From the NCBI GenBank assembly GCA_009667805.1, contig CM019069.1:90741204-90805203 (forward strand): a stretch of 64,000 nucleotides of DNA. Direction: 5' to 3'. A program made the position numbers and the translations under genes. Numbering within the stretch: the first letter of the stretch is position 1; every line of letters starts with the position of its first letter. The notes beneath the pieces are model-generated. The model was not told the DNA's origin, made no database searches, and saw nothing but the letters and a program-made list of their open reading frames with translations. Shown one piece after another: positions 1-11,440 of this stretch. Source of the DNA: Leptobrachium leishanense. Lineage: Eukaryota > Chordata > Amphibia > Anura > Megophryidae.

Positions 1-1855
1 ACCTGGTTAGGAAACACTGTACCACCATATTTAGGATGTGTGCTAGGCATGGTACATGCATCAACTTACCCAGGCGTAGGGCAGAGAGAAGGTTGCTGCC
101 ATTATCACAGACGACCATTCCCAGCTCAAGCTGGCGTGGTGTTAACCATCTCTGCACCTGCCCTTGCAGAGCTGACAGAATTTCTGGCCTGGTGTGGCTC
201 CTGTCCCCTAAACAAACCAGCTCAAGCACAGTATGGCATCTTTTTGCTTGAGCCATTGCGTAGTCCCTGCCACGCGTCGATTTAACTGCCACTTCGCCAG
301 AGACATTGAAGGAGGAGGAGGAGGAAGAGGTGGTGGAGCAGACAGACCTCATATAAGCAGCTTTCTGGAGGCGTGGTGGATGAGCAAGCTCCAGCACACA
401 GCCCCATCCTGGATCCCTCCTAGCTGCAAGCAGAGTTACCCAGTGTGCCGTGAAGGAAATGTAACGGCCCTGTCCATGCTTGCTGGACCACATGTCTAAA
501 GTAATGTGCACCTTGCTGCTGACTGCCTTTCCCAATGACTCCATAACATTGTCTTCAACGTGCTGGTATAGTGCTGGAATGGCCTTCCGTGAAAAGAAAT
601 GGCGTTTTGGAACCTGCCACTGTGGTACAGCACATTCGGCAAATTCATGGAAGGAAGCAGAGTCCACCAGCTGGAAAGGCAGCAGCTGTAATGCGAGTAA
701 TTTTGCCAAGCTGGCATTTACACGTTGTGTATGTGGATGGTTGGGACAATATTTTTTCTTTCACTGCAGCAGCTGGGGCAACGAAATCTGACTGCATAAA
801 TCAGCAACTGATGGGATGCTGGCAGATTCAGAGGAAGGACGTGGTACACCCATTACTGTAGCATCATCCCTGTCAGTGGAGGTTGTAGGCAATGACATGG
901 CAGGACATATAGTGGGGATAGAGACAGATGAGGAGGAGGACCTATGCAGTGTTGTGCCAACGGGATGCGTGGCAGGTGGTCATATGTCACCTCAAGCACA
1001 TAGTACCCAAGTGTCTGATGTCTTTCCCATGCTTGATCCTCATCCAACATAGCTTACAAATAGCAATGCTGCAGTCTGCTGCACATGTCGTGAAGAACTC
1101 CCAGAAAGCAGAGATACTGGACGTGTGCTGCGAGACAACAGCGCTCTGCACCTGAGCAGCTCTGACATCGGACCTTGGACGTTCTACGGTTGGTCATAGA
1201 GGATGTTCTGCCTCATTTTTGTTGTGCCTCCTCCTTTTCCACCTCCCTTGACTCCTCTGTTCGATCAGGCATGCAGGTGGAGTCAGTGACCTCATTATCA
1301 TTGTCATCACCCCCTATCTCCTCGTCACTGGAGCCAATTTGGCAGTATGCTGCAGCTGCTGGGGCAACATGAGTGCCAGTTATTTGTGTGTCATCACTGG
1401 CACCCCCTCCCTCTAGGCTGATTATACTCCCTTCCTCAACCTCAGAGTTTGAATCAGAGCACTGGAGTTGCTGCGCATCCTCAAGCAGCACATCACTGTC
1501 ACTGTAGTCAAACAATTCAGCTGACTCCTCCGTGTTTGATAGTGAGGCTACGGCAGGAGTAGCTGTGGACATGGAGGCTGAATTAGATTTTTTGGCAGCT
1601 GAGGTGGATTGTAAACCACTACAAGCCTGGCTGGCAGAGGATGAGGATGGCCTGGTTAGCCAATCCTGCAAATCCTCTGTATGTTGCTGCTGCTTAAGAT
1701 GGCCAGCACCAGTTAGAAACAAGGACAAGCGTGCCCCTGCAGAGGATGCACCACGTCCATGACGACCAGGGGCACAGCCTTCCGACACAGAGGCTGCTTT
1801 CCCTCTTATCTGTGTCTGAGGGGCCTCTGCCTGTCCCTTTTGGTCTTTCTGACAT
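1..1855 (-). pseudogene. Broken BED-zinc-finger hAT transposase
   Basis: Minus-strand coding remains of a hAT transposase, which would bind its element ends and catalyse cut-and-paste transposition. The likely ATG is at 1855-1853. An apparent 1-nt frameshift near 1795 leads into an acidic, Ser-rich N-terminal stretch (1213-1788). A BED finger follows at about 975-1120: Trp and Phe of the W-x2-F signature, Cys-x2-Cys (CKLC) and His-x4-His (HMTTCH), with an in-frame TGA just before the first His. From about 745 down to base 1 a single frame is open and shows hAT core motifs: LLPFQLVDS, the target-side VPKRHFFSRKAIP region, a T-x-D-M-W-S strand (LDMWSSKHGQGRYISFTAHW), and VCDNGSNLLSALR followed by PCLAHILNMVVQ. 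It runs off the left edge, so the C-terminal dimerisation domain is not visible. Stops and frameshifts make it non-functional. Not a domesticated ZBED gene as far as visible, since transposon-type subterminal DNA is attached. Confidence 0.85.
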
Positions 1856-1867
1856 GGTGAGTGATAT

Positions 1868-2262
1868 ATAGATTAAAGATATACAGATTTTGCAGAACAA
1901 TGCTATACGTCAGTGATACAGCCTGGCTGATAGCTGGCAAAACCCAGATTCTACTTGAATAGATAAACAGATGAACGTTGACTAAACTGTGTTATTGTAT
2001 GGTATCTAGAATTAGATTAAAGATATACAGATTTTCCAGAACAATGCTATACGTCAGTGATACAGCTTGATAGCTTGGCAGCAGCTGGCAGTGCCAACAC
2101 ACAGATTACAATTCCCAGATATCTGTCAGACGTCTGTGAGACCCCAATAGCTGGCAGTGCGAAGACACAGATTGTTATTCCCAGATAATTATCTGCTAGA
2201 AGCAAGTGAGACCCCAATAGCTGGCAGTGAGAAGACACAGATTACAAATCACAGAAATCCTC
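1868..2262. repeat. Short direct repeats in the hAT 5' leader
   Basis: Two sets of direct repeats. A roughly 55-bp block beginning GATTAAAGATATACAGATTT occurs at about 1872 and 2013. A roughly 70-bp unit containing GACCCCAATAGCTGGCAGTG is tandemly repeated across about 2080-2262. They lie between the TATA box and the transposase start. Repeats of this kind can arise by slippage; transposase binding is possible but unproven. Confidence 0.6.
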
Positions 2263-2303
2263 TCACTCCTGCAACAAAAACACGTGCTGAGGCTGCAGGG
2301 AAG

Positions 2304-2313
2304 CCTTATATAG
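2304..2313 (-). promoter_or_regulatory. TATA box of the hAT transposase gene
   Basis: On the minus strand this reads CTATATAAGG, a strong TATA box. It lies about 450 bp upstream of the putative transposase ATG and about 280 bp inside the element terminus, which suits an internal transposon promoter. Transcription would start near 2275-2280. Functional status is inferred. Confidence 0.55.
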
Positions 2314-2600
2314 TGTGCTGCGGGACTTAGCTCTGTGAGCCCATGCTTGGGAAAAATTTGCCCAATCAGGACTCTGAGCCCTGATTGGCATAGTCTTGCA
2401 CCTGTCTTGCACCTGACCTGTGGTCAGGTGCAAGGCTGTAGCCAATTACGAGCTTCAGGCCAGTGGAAAATTGCATTGTGGTCCATTGTGGGTGAACACG
2501 CGGCGAACACGCAGAAATGTTCGATGTTAGCCGAACGGGCAATGTTCGATTCGAACTCATATTCGGATCGAACCGCCAGCCCATCCCTAATCCTAACACT

Positions 2601-3628
2601 TGTAGCGCTGGTTTTAAATTCCCTGTCATTGTAGTACTTGTTTTTGGCCACCGGAGGGAGACAAGCGCGATGTAAGACACTGAACATTGGGACTACATTT
2701 TCCAGCATGCTTTGCGGGCGGGAACAGGAAGTGGGTGGGAGAGAGACACTGATATCCGCAGCCTCGTGGAAAGAGCTGGCAGAGCGCGCCGAGGAGTGAG
2801 AGGAGCAAGACGCAGTGTAGCAGAAAGTGATCTCGACCAGGCCAGAGCGCAGGTGCGGCCTAGCGGAGCTAGAGATCGGGTTTTTCCTTCCTATTTAACG
2901 AAGACCCAGTAACCCACACTGAGACAGAGTAAGCTGAAGGACCCCGAGTGAGGAGAACCGCAGACGATTTAACAGGGAGTGCAGGCGGTGAGTTGGACAT
3001 CTTGTGGCCGATACAGAGGAGCAAGACAGCAGATCCGGTGACAAAGAGAACCCCAGTCAAAATCGAGCGGAGAGACGTCCTGGGTCGAGCGGAGCACCGA
3101 GTATCTGGAGGATGGGTGAGAGGCCTTCCAGGCCACGGTGAAATACTAAAGCACACTACAGCTTGTTCCAAAACCTACAGGGCCCCAACGTGACTAGTCG
3201 AAGATACCTCCTAAATAATTCACTGGCTAGTTGAATATTGTACCCGGGTACCAATACACGCATACACATACATTCCTTGGGACATAACCTGTACGAGACT
3301 CACACTCCAATCACTAAGGGGTTAAAAATACTTTTTTTATTTTCCGCTGCGCGTTTCTCGCATTACGAAGTGCTGTATTTTTCCTTTTCCGTTGCGCGTT
3401 TCTCGCATTACGAAGTGCTGTATTTTTCCTTTTTCGCTGCGTGTTTCTCGTATTACGAAGTACTGTAAAAATATATACATATACCGTGTTACTCATTATA
3501 TGCCCGTTTATTCAGTAAACTATATAATTTATAAAATCCACGATGGTGCTGGAGTATATTTATTCCCTAGTGCGGGGAGACTGACCCGAGGTTCAAATTC
3601 AGCGGCTCCTCCGGGAGTGAGCGCTACA
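2601..3628 (+). mobile_element. Solo LTR of the same family as the element at 12778-17827
   Basis: Starts TGTAGCG and ends CGCTACA, the same 7-bp inverted termini as the full-length element downstream, and shares blocks with it throughout, including the final ~90 bp (GTATATTTATTCCCTAGTGC, then GGGAGTGAGCGCTACA). It is flanked by CACT on both sides (2597-2600 and 3629-3632), or ACACT if the terminal A is counted with the duplication. No internal region follows, so it is a solo LTR left by LTR-LTR recombination. It is clearly diverged from the LTRs at 12778 and 16703 and therefore older or from a different subfamily. Confidence 0.85.
3345..3479 (+). repeat. 45-bp tandem repeat inside the solo LTR
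   Basis: Three adjacent 45-bp copies start at 3345, 3390 and 3435, each beginning CG(C/T)TGCG(C/T)GTTTCTCG and containing TTACGAAGT. The third copy degenerates. The long LTRs at 13556-13745 and 17480-17670 have a looser version of the same pattern (CGCTGCGCGTTTATCG, CGCTACGCGTTTTTACCG), so this is expansion of a family-specific LTR motif. Confidence 0.8.
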
Positions 3629-3842
3629 CACTAATTACGGATAGCGCTCCCCATGTTAAACATAGGGTGCACAAAGATCAGAAAGATCATGCAAGCTAGT
3701 GAAATCACAATTGCGCAAAGGGATTTTTACAGAGTTTAGCGATGGGCATGTAATATGGGTGATATGCATGCAAGTCACTTATCCTGCCGTTAATGCTTTC
3801 TCACCTGAACACTACAGCTAGCATTCACTAGGGAATAGTGTG
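3629..3842. repeat. Fragment of the GGGC...ATTACA inverted-repeat family
   Basis: Shares ordered blocks with 26690-26930: CTAATTAC near the start, then AGTCACTTATCCT, then GCATTCACTAGGGAATAGTG. The solo LTR at 2601 appears to have inserted into this repeat, because bases 2590-2600 continue the same block on its left side. Confidence 0.55.
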
Positions 3843-6097
3843 CCTAGATTCTTTTTTTTGTGGTTAATTAACCCTTTCAATATCAACTGCATATTGTTGA
3901 AACAATATCATAACATTTATTTGATACATGGAATGCATACTTAACAATTTAATATAGTGTAAAATATCTATTTTACATAACGACTGTTTTTTCAAGACTA
4001 TTAAATTTGCCTAGTTTTAAATTTTCATTTATTTATTTGACTTTGAGATCCCTATACCAGATGGTGTCCCTTATCTTACATCATTAGTATACAGGCAGAA
4101 ATTACCTGTTTGTCAAATACAGTAAATGTGATAACGCTAGATAATACAATTGGTCGGATATACAGCTTATGAGAGATTTGTAATGATCATAAGAAAATTA
4201 TTAGCAATGTAGCTTCAAAAAAAATCAATAATGTGTAAAAATAATCTGTGTACATAATGACTGTATATGAAAATTATAGTAGAGTCTTGTATTACTACTG
4301 TACAAGAATTTTTACAAATTTATCCCCTATGAATGTTATGTCTTAAGCCCTGCATTGTCCATGTAGTCTGCTCGCTCCCTGTCTGTTGCAGTGTACCAAT
4401 AGAGTTTGTTATATTTATTACATTGAGGGTTGTTTTTTTTTAACAGTAATACAGAATAACAAGAGTAACGTATCAATGAGAATTTTCTTGCTCCGCAAAC
4501 AGAATATTAATTTTGCATCTTGGTATGTCCAGGAGGTTTTATATGCTAATTACTGTTTTCATTGTTTTATAATACAAAATTGAATATACTGTACATGTTT
4601 TTGGTAGTGAATGAGTTAAACACAGATAATCCCTTGGTTGGAAAGGTGCAGTGTATGCGTAAACATTATGAAGTAATCGTTCAATTCTGTGTCATCTTCC
4701 CGGAGCATTCAACATGGTAGATACATTTGTTGAGGCCATTGTGAACTACCTAAGCACCCATACTGTGAGAACTGTTATTTTAAATTTCATTTTTTATTCT
4801 CATTTATTTTACATTACAGTTGTGTTTGAAGTATTTGAATAGATACAGTTATTCCAGTATTTCCTTATTATTAAAAACATAGTTTGAAATTGCGAACATT
4901 CCTAATCAAATTCAATATTCTTTCTTATCTAGGATCAAGTATTTTTAGTAAGTTTTAATGAAACCTTTAAAGAAGACTCATGATAGTGACATTTAATGTC
5001 AATTGTGCTTATGTGCTTCAATGAGTCACTCTCACTAACTTAGAAAGATGACAATCGCTCAAAAGGATATGTGGGGGTTCATGTTCAGTGCCAAAATATA
5101 TACTGACAGCCACTTAAAATGAATCTGTGTACGTATAATATGGATGTATTTCAAGCATATTTTAAGTTGAACGTGAAAGCTAAGCCCAGTAGCGCAACAC
5201 ATTAAACAAATTGAAATTGAAAAACTAGTGACCACTTTTGTGATATCTCAATGTTATATAGTGAAAAGGTGATCTAGGGAAGGCATACAGTACAGAATTT
5301 AAATTAAGTGGTGCCTGATCTGGTTTCTGTGGGTCAAGTTGTACTGGTTCTGGAGAGGAGAGGAAAAATCCAGTGGAAAAGAATGTTTAAATGGTACTGG
5401 ATATTACTATAAAGTGTGATTATTTAAGAGCTAAAGAGCTAAAGAGCTAAGTTAAAAAACAACAAACAAAAATCATGTGTACATGTAAAAAAACTCCATA
5501 AAATGGATATTTCCTAGAAAAGGAGGGCCTAAAAATTATAAAATATAGTGATAAAAGTTTTTCCGACCAATATATTGGCTTCCTTAGTCTCTGTTTATAA
5601 AATGAAATAAGTGGAGTGTCCTTAAAACACTTTTAAAGATGGTGTACGTGTTATTTAGACTTCATGGAACCACCACCTATAGAAGGGGCCAAAGGTGTAT
5701 ATATCTGAGCCGAATTGAGCAAGGCTCCCTGACAAGTGAGCGAGACAATTGGTGTTTTTTATTGAAAATTGGGGAAAACATACCACCGTATGATCCCTTC
5801 AGTTTTCCTGTCTTTGATTTGGGAGGATCTTCCAAAAAAGAACTACAGAGAGGGAAGTGTCATCCCAAAAGTTGGCACGGTAAGATCCATAGAGTGCCAG
5901 TTCTTATACAGGCTCTGGACCATGTGAGTGGTCTACAACTCACAATTTTAAATTTGTATTTACCGCTAATTTAATATGATAGTATTGCACTATTATCTGT
6001 TTGTTCTAATTTTTCTTATATATGTTTGAAGTGTACATAAGTGGATAAGAACTAAAATATAAGTATACAAATATTATACTATAAGTTTCCCCTAGAT
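3843..6097. other. AT-rich stretch without a recognisable gene
   Basis: I see no gene here. About 4035-4400 is one member of a dispersed, unclassified repeat that also occurs at 25680-25915, 59380-59960 and, inverted, at 52030-52400 (shared blocks include GGTGTCCCTTATCT, ATACAGGCAGAA and ATTATTAGCAATG). The longest open frame, 5639-5974 (111 codons), has no recognisable domain. Trivial tandem AAGAGCT copies sit at 5426-5450. Confidence 0.5.
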
Positions 6098-6278
6098 CAG
6101 TGTTTCTCAAACCTGTCCTTGGGACCCTCAACCAGGCCAGATTTTGCAGATCTCCTTGGGGAAATGCAGACTGAATCCTGCAATCACTGAGCAGCAAATC
6201 ATATCACCCATGCTGTGCTTTAGATATCTGGAAAACCTGGCCTGTTAGGGGTCCTGAGGACAGGTTTGAGAAACACTG
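6098..6278. mobile_element. 181-bp hAT-type MITE with perfect 8-bp target duplication
   Basis: Termini CAGTGTTTCTCAAACCTGTC and its inverse at the right end (GACAGGTTTGAGAAACACTG). The element is flanked on both sides by CCCTAGAT (6090-6097 and 6279-6286). CAG-type ends plus an 8-bp duplication are hallmarks of hAT elements. It has no coding capacity and depends on a transposase encoded elsewhere. Confidence 0.9.
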
Positions 6279-6349
6279 CCCTAGATCAGTTATTCACTAT
6301 ATAACACTGAGATATCAAAAAGTGCTCTCTATTCATTCACTAATTCATT

Positions 6350-6376
6350 TAAATATATATATATATATATATATAG
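6350..6376. repeat. (TA)n microsatellite
   Basis: About 13 TA units with one interruption, directly abutting the 3' tail of the LINE at 6377. It may have grown from the LINE's A/T-rich tail. Confidence 0.9.
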
Positions 6377-7158
6377 TATATATTTATTTATTTATAAAGG
6401 ATTTTACCAGGAAGGATACATTGCGATTTCTCTCGTTTTCAAGTACGTCCTGGGCTCAAGAACATTAAAATGTTACAGTTGTTACAGAAATAGAAAGTAA
6501 TACAATGCAAGATATTAAAAACCCCCCACAAATATACAGAGTAACAGAAAATAAATATGCAGAAAATAGTCATTATGTTACATGTTTACAGGTGCATTCC
6601 GTATTGAGGTATGTTAATAGGGAGCTCTTGAGTGACTTTAGACTGGGGGACAATTTGATGGCGTCTGGGAGGTTATTCCATAACTGCGGTGCTCTGTAGG
6701 AAAATGAGGATCGAGCCACTTTCTTTTTGTATTGTGGTATTGCAAGTAAGGTGCTGGTCCTGGATCAGAGGTTATAGGATGAGGGAACTGCTGGAGGAAG
6801 TAGTCTATTCAGGTAGGGTGGCAGCTTCCCAGAAAAGCTCTTAAACACCAGGTTGGAAAGGTGAAGGGTACGTTTAGACTCCAGCGACGGCCAGTTTAGC
6901 TCTTTTAACATGTCACAATGGTGGGTCATGTAGATACATTGTAGCGCAAAGCGGCAGCATGAGTTATACAATGTGGTAAGTTTCTGAAGGTGTGTTTGCG
7001 GGGCCACTGCATACACTACATCTCTGCATTCAATAGCCGGCATAAGCATTTGTTGTACAATTTGCTTTCTTACCGTGGGGTTCAGGCAGGATTTGTTTCT
7101 GTACAGGGCACCTAGTTTGGGGTAAATTTTAGATGAGAGTTTTTCAATATATCTGGCG
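6377..7158 (-). mobile_element. 5'-truncated LINE (L2/CR1-like)
   Basis: Minus-strand 3' end of a non-LTR retrotransposon: C-terminal reverse-transcriptase-protein coding sequence, then a 3' UTR ending in a conserved ~55-bp block (6395-6450) and a TTTATAAATAAATA tail. The same end block recurs at 21965-22030, 31950-32010 and in the SINE at 48545, so this tail marks an active family. The 5' truncation near 7158 is typical of target-primed reverse transcription. The exact clade cannot be fixed from this C-terminal piece. Confidence 0.75.
6573..7158 (-). pseudogene. LINE reverse transcriptase, C-terminal part
   Basis: Frame runs from 7158 to a TAA at 6575-6573 with one in-frame TGA near 6767 (probably a decayed CGA). 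Recognisable from the conserved thumb/C-terminal region of L2/CR1-type proteins: KLSSKIYPKLGALYRN, an A-R-F-A-L-like core (CRFALQCIYMTHHCDMLKEL), LHLSNLVFKSF, and after the stop SFSYRAPQLWNNLPDAIK. The RT catalytic palm motifs and the endonuclease lie in the missing 5' part. Non-functional. Confidence 0.8.
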
Positions 7159-9139
7159 CTATTTCACTACATGTCCTTTTTGCACTTATATTTTAAGTTC
7201 AGGAAGAAGTATTAATTAATATTAATATATACATTACCTTAGAGAAATCATTAATTAAGGGTGTATTTTTTGTGGCCAGAAAAAAAAATGACATTTGATT
7301 CTTGTACTATGCTAAATATAGGAGAGGATATTTTGGTCTATTGGCAGATTATTCATTTATGGAGCTTGTTAAAGAATTAAGTAACTGGAAAATATAGTGG
7401 ATGATAATACTAAAAAAAAGCTGTTTTTCCTTCTAAGTGGTTCCCAATCAGTGTGATGTCAAAACTGGTGCATCTATTAAGTTACTAATCTATGGTTCTG
7501 TCAGAAATGCAGGAGTATTTATTGAATGTTAAGATGTTCCACAGTTTGAAGGTTAATGTACACAAGAAATATCCTATGGACTTCAAAATTGACACCACTA
7601 GGGGTGATTATTCCCTTTATTTGGGTTGATTACTTGATATTCGATGTCAAGTACTAGAGTTAGAGCAAGATTCACAAAGTGTTTGATACGGGTGCAATGC
7701 ACCTGTTATCAATGAGAACTGTCACACCTCAGTCACTAAAACCTGGGATGGTGCTATGGACTAACCATGGCACAGTGCTAACAAAGTCCTTGCAGTGGGG
7801 CATTCTTGCTTTGAAGGTCTCAATTCTCCTAGCGTTGAAGATAGGTTGTTATGTGACTTTGCCTGAACAACTACGTGTCAGGTTGCTGCAATGAAGCTAC
7901 CAAATAAGGGGTTAATATGTATAGCAGGTAGGCCACAATGCATCGCCATCTAAAAACCCAATGCAGCCTAGATAATATTCACCATCCAGTGGTCAGTGAT
8001 GCCAGAAAGGTCTGTCCATGCTCAAGTCCTTATCAGCAATGAGGCTGATAGGCCCTGGGCAATTTAGCAAGGAATGTCATCCAATAGCATTGCTTGTTAA
8101 AAAATAAATTATTCAGCCAATGAGGGAGCATCAGAGATGGAGTTCCACCCATTTCCTGATCTGGAATGGCCATACAGACATATTTGAACAGTCAGAGAAG
8201 CAGAATCCCTGATTGGCTATTTTTTATTCACATGGCCATTGATGTTTGGAAATTTTACATTCAGATATTGGGACCCTTTAGATCCTATTTGCCGTTGTCT
8301 TCACCAAGCATTTTACCAGCCCTGGTTTAAGGTGGAGGAAAGTCTAAATATTTTGGGATTAACAGACGACAAGAACCATGCTGGACATTTCTTTTTCCAG
8401 GTTCATACATGTGTCTTATAACATTATCAACTGCACAAAAAAGCCCAGTATAAGCATGTTTATCCTTCTATAAGATGTTTATTATTTAATGTAAAACATT
8501 GTTCCTATAAAATACAGATCTATTCCTTTTTGGTTGCTATGGTAATACATTATATGGCTTTCTTTAGAAATACTTTACTTTTGCTAACAGCAAGCTATTT
8601 TGTTTTTATGGTTTTGTATCTGAGAAATGTGTATAGCCATTATCTAAGGTGCACCTGTTTCTGTGTCTAAATAAAGGTCTCTTGTTTCAAGTACTGAACC
8701 TATTATTTTTCAAAATAACAAATTCAACACAATTGTTTTCAGTCAAACTGTCAAGTATAGAATCTGCTTCCTAATAATATTTTTCAAGTATACAGCTTCA
8801 GATCTGTTTTCCAGCATGTTTCAGAGTGTATAGTAAAATGTGCTAAGCAGACACTTGTTTAATACTTAATATTTACTGAAACTCTGGGATATGTTGTTCT
8901 ACTACTTGAAATACCGCTACATTTTGTTTATTCCATAGGACTTTCTTGTCTTAATGCATTTTCTGACAATTGCCTTACTCCCCTCGTATCGCAAAAAGGG
9001 AGCCAGTAAGGGTAAAATTTGAGTTGATTAATCTGGTACAGCTGCTTTATTACCGGCTGGCCTTCCAAATGAAACAGTAAACACAGGCGCAGACTGATAC
9101 CAGCAGCATGCAGTGCGCCGCCGCAGGCATTGACACCAA
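7159..9139. other. No gene seen
   Basis: About 2 kb of AT-rich sequence. Short open frames (7679-7894, 8239-8421) show no family motifs. No clear terminal repeats were found. Confidence 0.5.
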
Positions 9140-10045
9140 CAGGGTTATCAAAGAGATCCGAATTGCTTGAGAAAGGTTACCGAATGCTGAAAATCAGCGT
9201 TCGGTTACCTTTCCTGGCCATTCGGCTATCCAGAGAGCAGGCAATTCGCCAAATCCTGGCGAATTGCCTGCACATACGGTGCCTGTTCGGTTCCTGTTCG
9301 AGGGCAGTGAAATCCCCATGAAAATGCACTGCTTCGGCTATTCAGAGAACACAAACCAGCAGTGAAGGTTCCCCTAATGTCCTGCCATTCGGTGGTTTCA
9401 TTCGGCAAATTTATTCAGGAGAATCCCATAGACTTCATGTTAAAAATATTCCCGTTTTAATTCAATATCTAATAAACCGTTCATTATAAAATTCTGCAGC
9501 AAAAAGTCTCTTTATTTATAGATTTTTTAGGATACTTTAAGCATTTTTCAGATTTTTTTTTTTTTTTTTTTAAAAAGTCCGATTTTTTTTAATTTTTTTT
9601 TCAGTTTGCTTATTTTTTTTGTAACAGCCCTCTTTATTATCATTCCCTGGACCTCCTGTGAAAATTTCAGACATTTTCGCTCAGTAGTTCTTTGCAAACA
9701 GTGTTTCACTTTCACAGATTCATACAAATGGTTTTTCTAATTTATTCACTGCCTCCTCTATGTCACAGCTGCTTCGGCTCTGTGTGATTCGGCTCATGTT
9801 CGGCTCCTGTTCGGCTCCTGTTCGGCTTTTTCGAAGGTTAATCCAGATGTTTTTGCTTGTTTTCAGCATGCATTCGGTTAGTGTTCGTCAGGTTTTCGGC
9901 AGCTTTTCCCTGCAATCGGGGACCCTGTGCTCTTTGCTGAATACACGCAGGGTCCCGAAATGCAATCGGCAAAAGGAACCGAATTGAAGAGAACGAAAAG
10001 TCACCGAACGTGCGGTGACTTTTCGAATCTCTTTGGATAACCCTG
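9140..10045 (+). mobile_element. CAGGGTTAT-ended inverted-repeat element, copy A
   Basis: 906 bp with termini CAGGGTTATC...GATAACCCTG and subterminal inverted blocks (AAAGAGATCCGAATTG at left, TTTTCGAATCTCTTTGG at right; GGTTACCG/CGGTGACTTT-type inner blocks). Flanked by CAA on both sides (9137-9139, 10046-10048), a 3-bp target duplication. No transposase is encoded. A 3-bp duplication fits Harbinger- or EnSpm/CACTA-like superfamilies, but the CAGGG end is not diagnostic of either, so I leave it unclassified. Confidence 0.8.
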
Positions 10046-10194
10046 CAAGAGTCCGTACTATCCCCAGGGCCAGATTTATATGTTAGGAGTCTGTAGACAC
10101 AGGAATTTGGAGCGCCCTTTCCCTCTAAAAGAGTGTCAAAACTACTTTTCAAATTTTTCTTTTGGGAGAGGGGAAGTAACATTTAAAAAACTAT

Positions 10195-10363
10195 CAGGGC
10201 TATTCAGAAAGAGGTGAAAATGTTGAGAAAGTCTAGAGAATTGAAAATTCTAGGTCAAAATAGTCAAACCAGAAAAATTCTCCCATTTATCTCACTTTCC
10301 AAATTGGCTGTTTGTTCATTCTCCTGCAATTCTCAAGGTTTCACCTCTCTCTGAATAACCCTG
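10195..10363 (+). mobile_element. Short (169-bp) relative of the CAGGGTTAT family
   Basis: Termini CAGGGCTATTCAGA...TCTGAATAACCCTG with an inner inverted block (AGAGGTGAAA at left, TTTCACCTCT at right). Left flank is TAT (10192-10194). The matching right TAT is recovered only when copy B and one of its target copies are removed, because copy B inserted exactly at this element's right end. Confidence 0.75.
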
Positions 10364-10364
10364 T

Positions 10365-11266
10365 CAGGGTTATTCAAAGAGATCCGAATTGTGGCCGAAA
10401 AGGTAACCGAACAGTGAAATTCAGCGTACGGTTACCATTCGGCTATTCAGAGAGTAGGCAGTTTGCTAAATCGTGGCGAATTGCCTGCACATACGGTGAC
10501 TGTTCGGTGCCTGTTCGAGGGCAGTGAAATCCCCATAGAGAAGGAATGCTTTGTCTATTCAGAGAACACAAAACAGCAGGGAAAAGTTCCCGAAATTCCC
10601 TACTGTTCGGTGGTCTCATTCGACAGATTTATTCAGACGAATCCCATAGGCTTAAATGTTAAAAATATTCCCGTTTTAATTCAATATCTAATAAACTGTT
10701 TATTATCATATTCTGCCTTAAAAGGTCTCTTTATTCATAGATTTTTTAGGATCTTTTAGGCATTTTTTTGGATTTTTTTGCAAACTTTTTTTCCTTTTTT
10801 TTTTTTAAATTGTTTTTTCTTTTTTCTGTAACTGACCTTTTTATTATCATTCATTGAATCTTATATGTAAATTCCAGGCATTTTAGCTCAGTAGTTTTTC
10901 TGCAAGCAGCGTTTCAATTTTTCAACTTTCAAGCATACTGTTTTTTTTTCTTTTCACCTCCTTCGTCTGCGTGTAGGGTTTTTCTGGTGGCTGCTCTGCG
11001 CTGTGATCGGCGGCTAGTCGGGTTTCTCCGGCGTGTTCAGTGGGGTTAATCCAGATGTTTTTGCTGGTTTCGGTGAGTGTTCGCAGGGTTTTGGGGTGAG
11101 TGTTCGGCGGGTTTGCAGCGGTTTTCCCTGCAGTATGAAGGCCCTGTGGTGCTTGCTGAATACACCGCAGGGTTGCCGAAATAGGATCACCAAATCGCAC
11201 CGAATTGAAGAGAACAAAAAGTCACCGAACGTACGGTGACTTTTCGATTCTCTTTTAATAACCCTG
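10365..11266 (+). mobile_element. CAGGGTTAT-ended inverted-repeat element, copy B
   Basis: 902 bp, starts CAGGGTTATTCAAAGAG and ends TCTTTTAATAACCCTG. Flanked by TGT (10362-10364 and 11267-11269). It is homologous to copy A over its whole length, with shared internal blocks such as TGCACATACGGTG and CGTTTTAATTCAATATCTAA. The first two bases of its target (TG) are the last two bases of the 169-bp element, so it inserted later. Confidence 0.85.
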
Positions 11267-11345
11267 TGTATGTTTCTCTCTGTGTTCATATTACAAGGGG
11301 CAGAATCTGTTGCCTTATAATGAAGAAAAAATGGAGCAGAATGTT

Positions 11346-11440
11346 AAGGGTTAACCCTAACCCTAAAAACAAATACATATAGTAACGTAACCCTAAGCTT
11401 AATTTCTAAGCCTAACCCTAATTTCTAACCCTACCTATGG
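11346..11440. repeat. Degenerate telomere-like CCCTAA motifs
   Basis: Contains AACCCTAACCCTAA and several further CCTAA/CCCTAA words in 95 bp. The repeat is short and irregular. It may be a remnant of an interstitial telomeric repeat or of the loosely CCTAAA-rich repeat seen at 21540-21860 and 23910-24200. Confidence 0.45.

Larger units (their letters stand above)
1..2589 (-). mobile_element. hAT (Ac-like) DNA transposon, cut off by the left window edge
   Basis: A minus-strand hAT element whose 5' terminus lies at 2589 and reads TAGGGATGGGCTGG on the minus strand, close to the TAGGGATGAAA ends known for Ac-type elements. Inward from the end come a hairpin-rich subterminal region (2330-2580, with inverted copies of the CAGGTGCAAG motif and of a CAATCAGG motif), a TATA box, short direct repeats and then the transposase gene. 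The other terminus lies outside the window, so the 8-bp target duplication cannot be confirmed; 2590-2597 would be one copy. Seen: terminus-like sequence and transposase homology. Inferred: superfamily assignment. Confidence 0.75.

Noticed and set aside
5639..5974. 111-codon plus-strand ORF
   Set aside because: No recognisable domain, no splice or promoter context; expected by chance in a window of this size.
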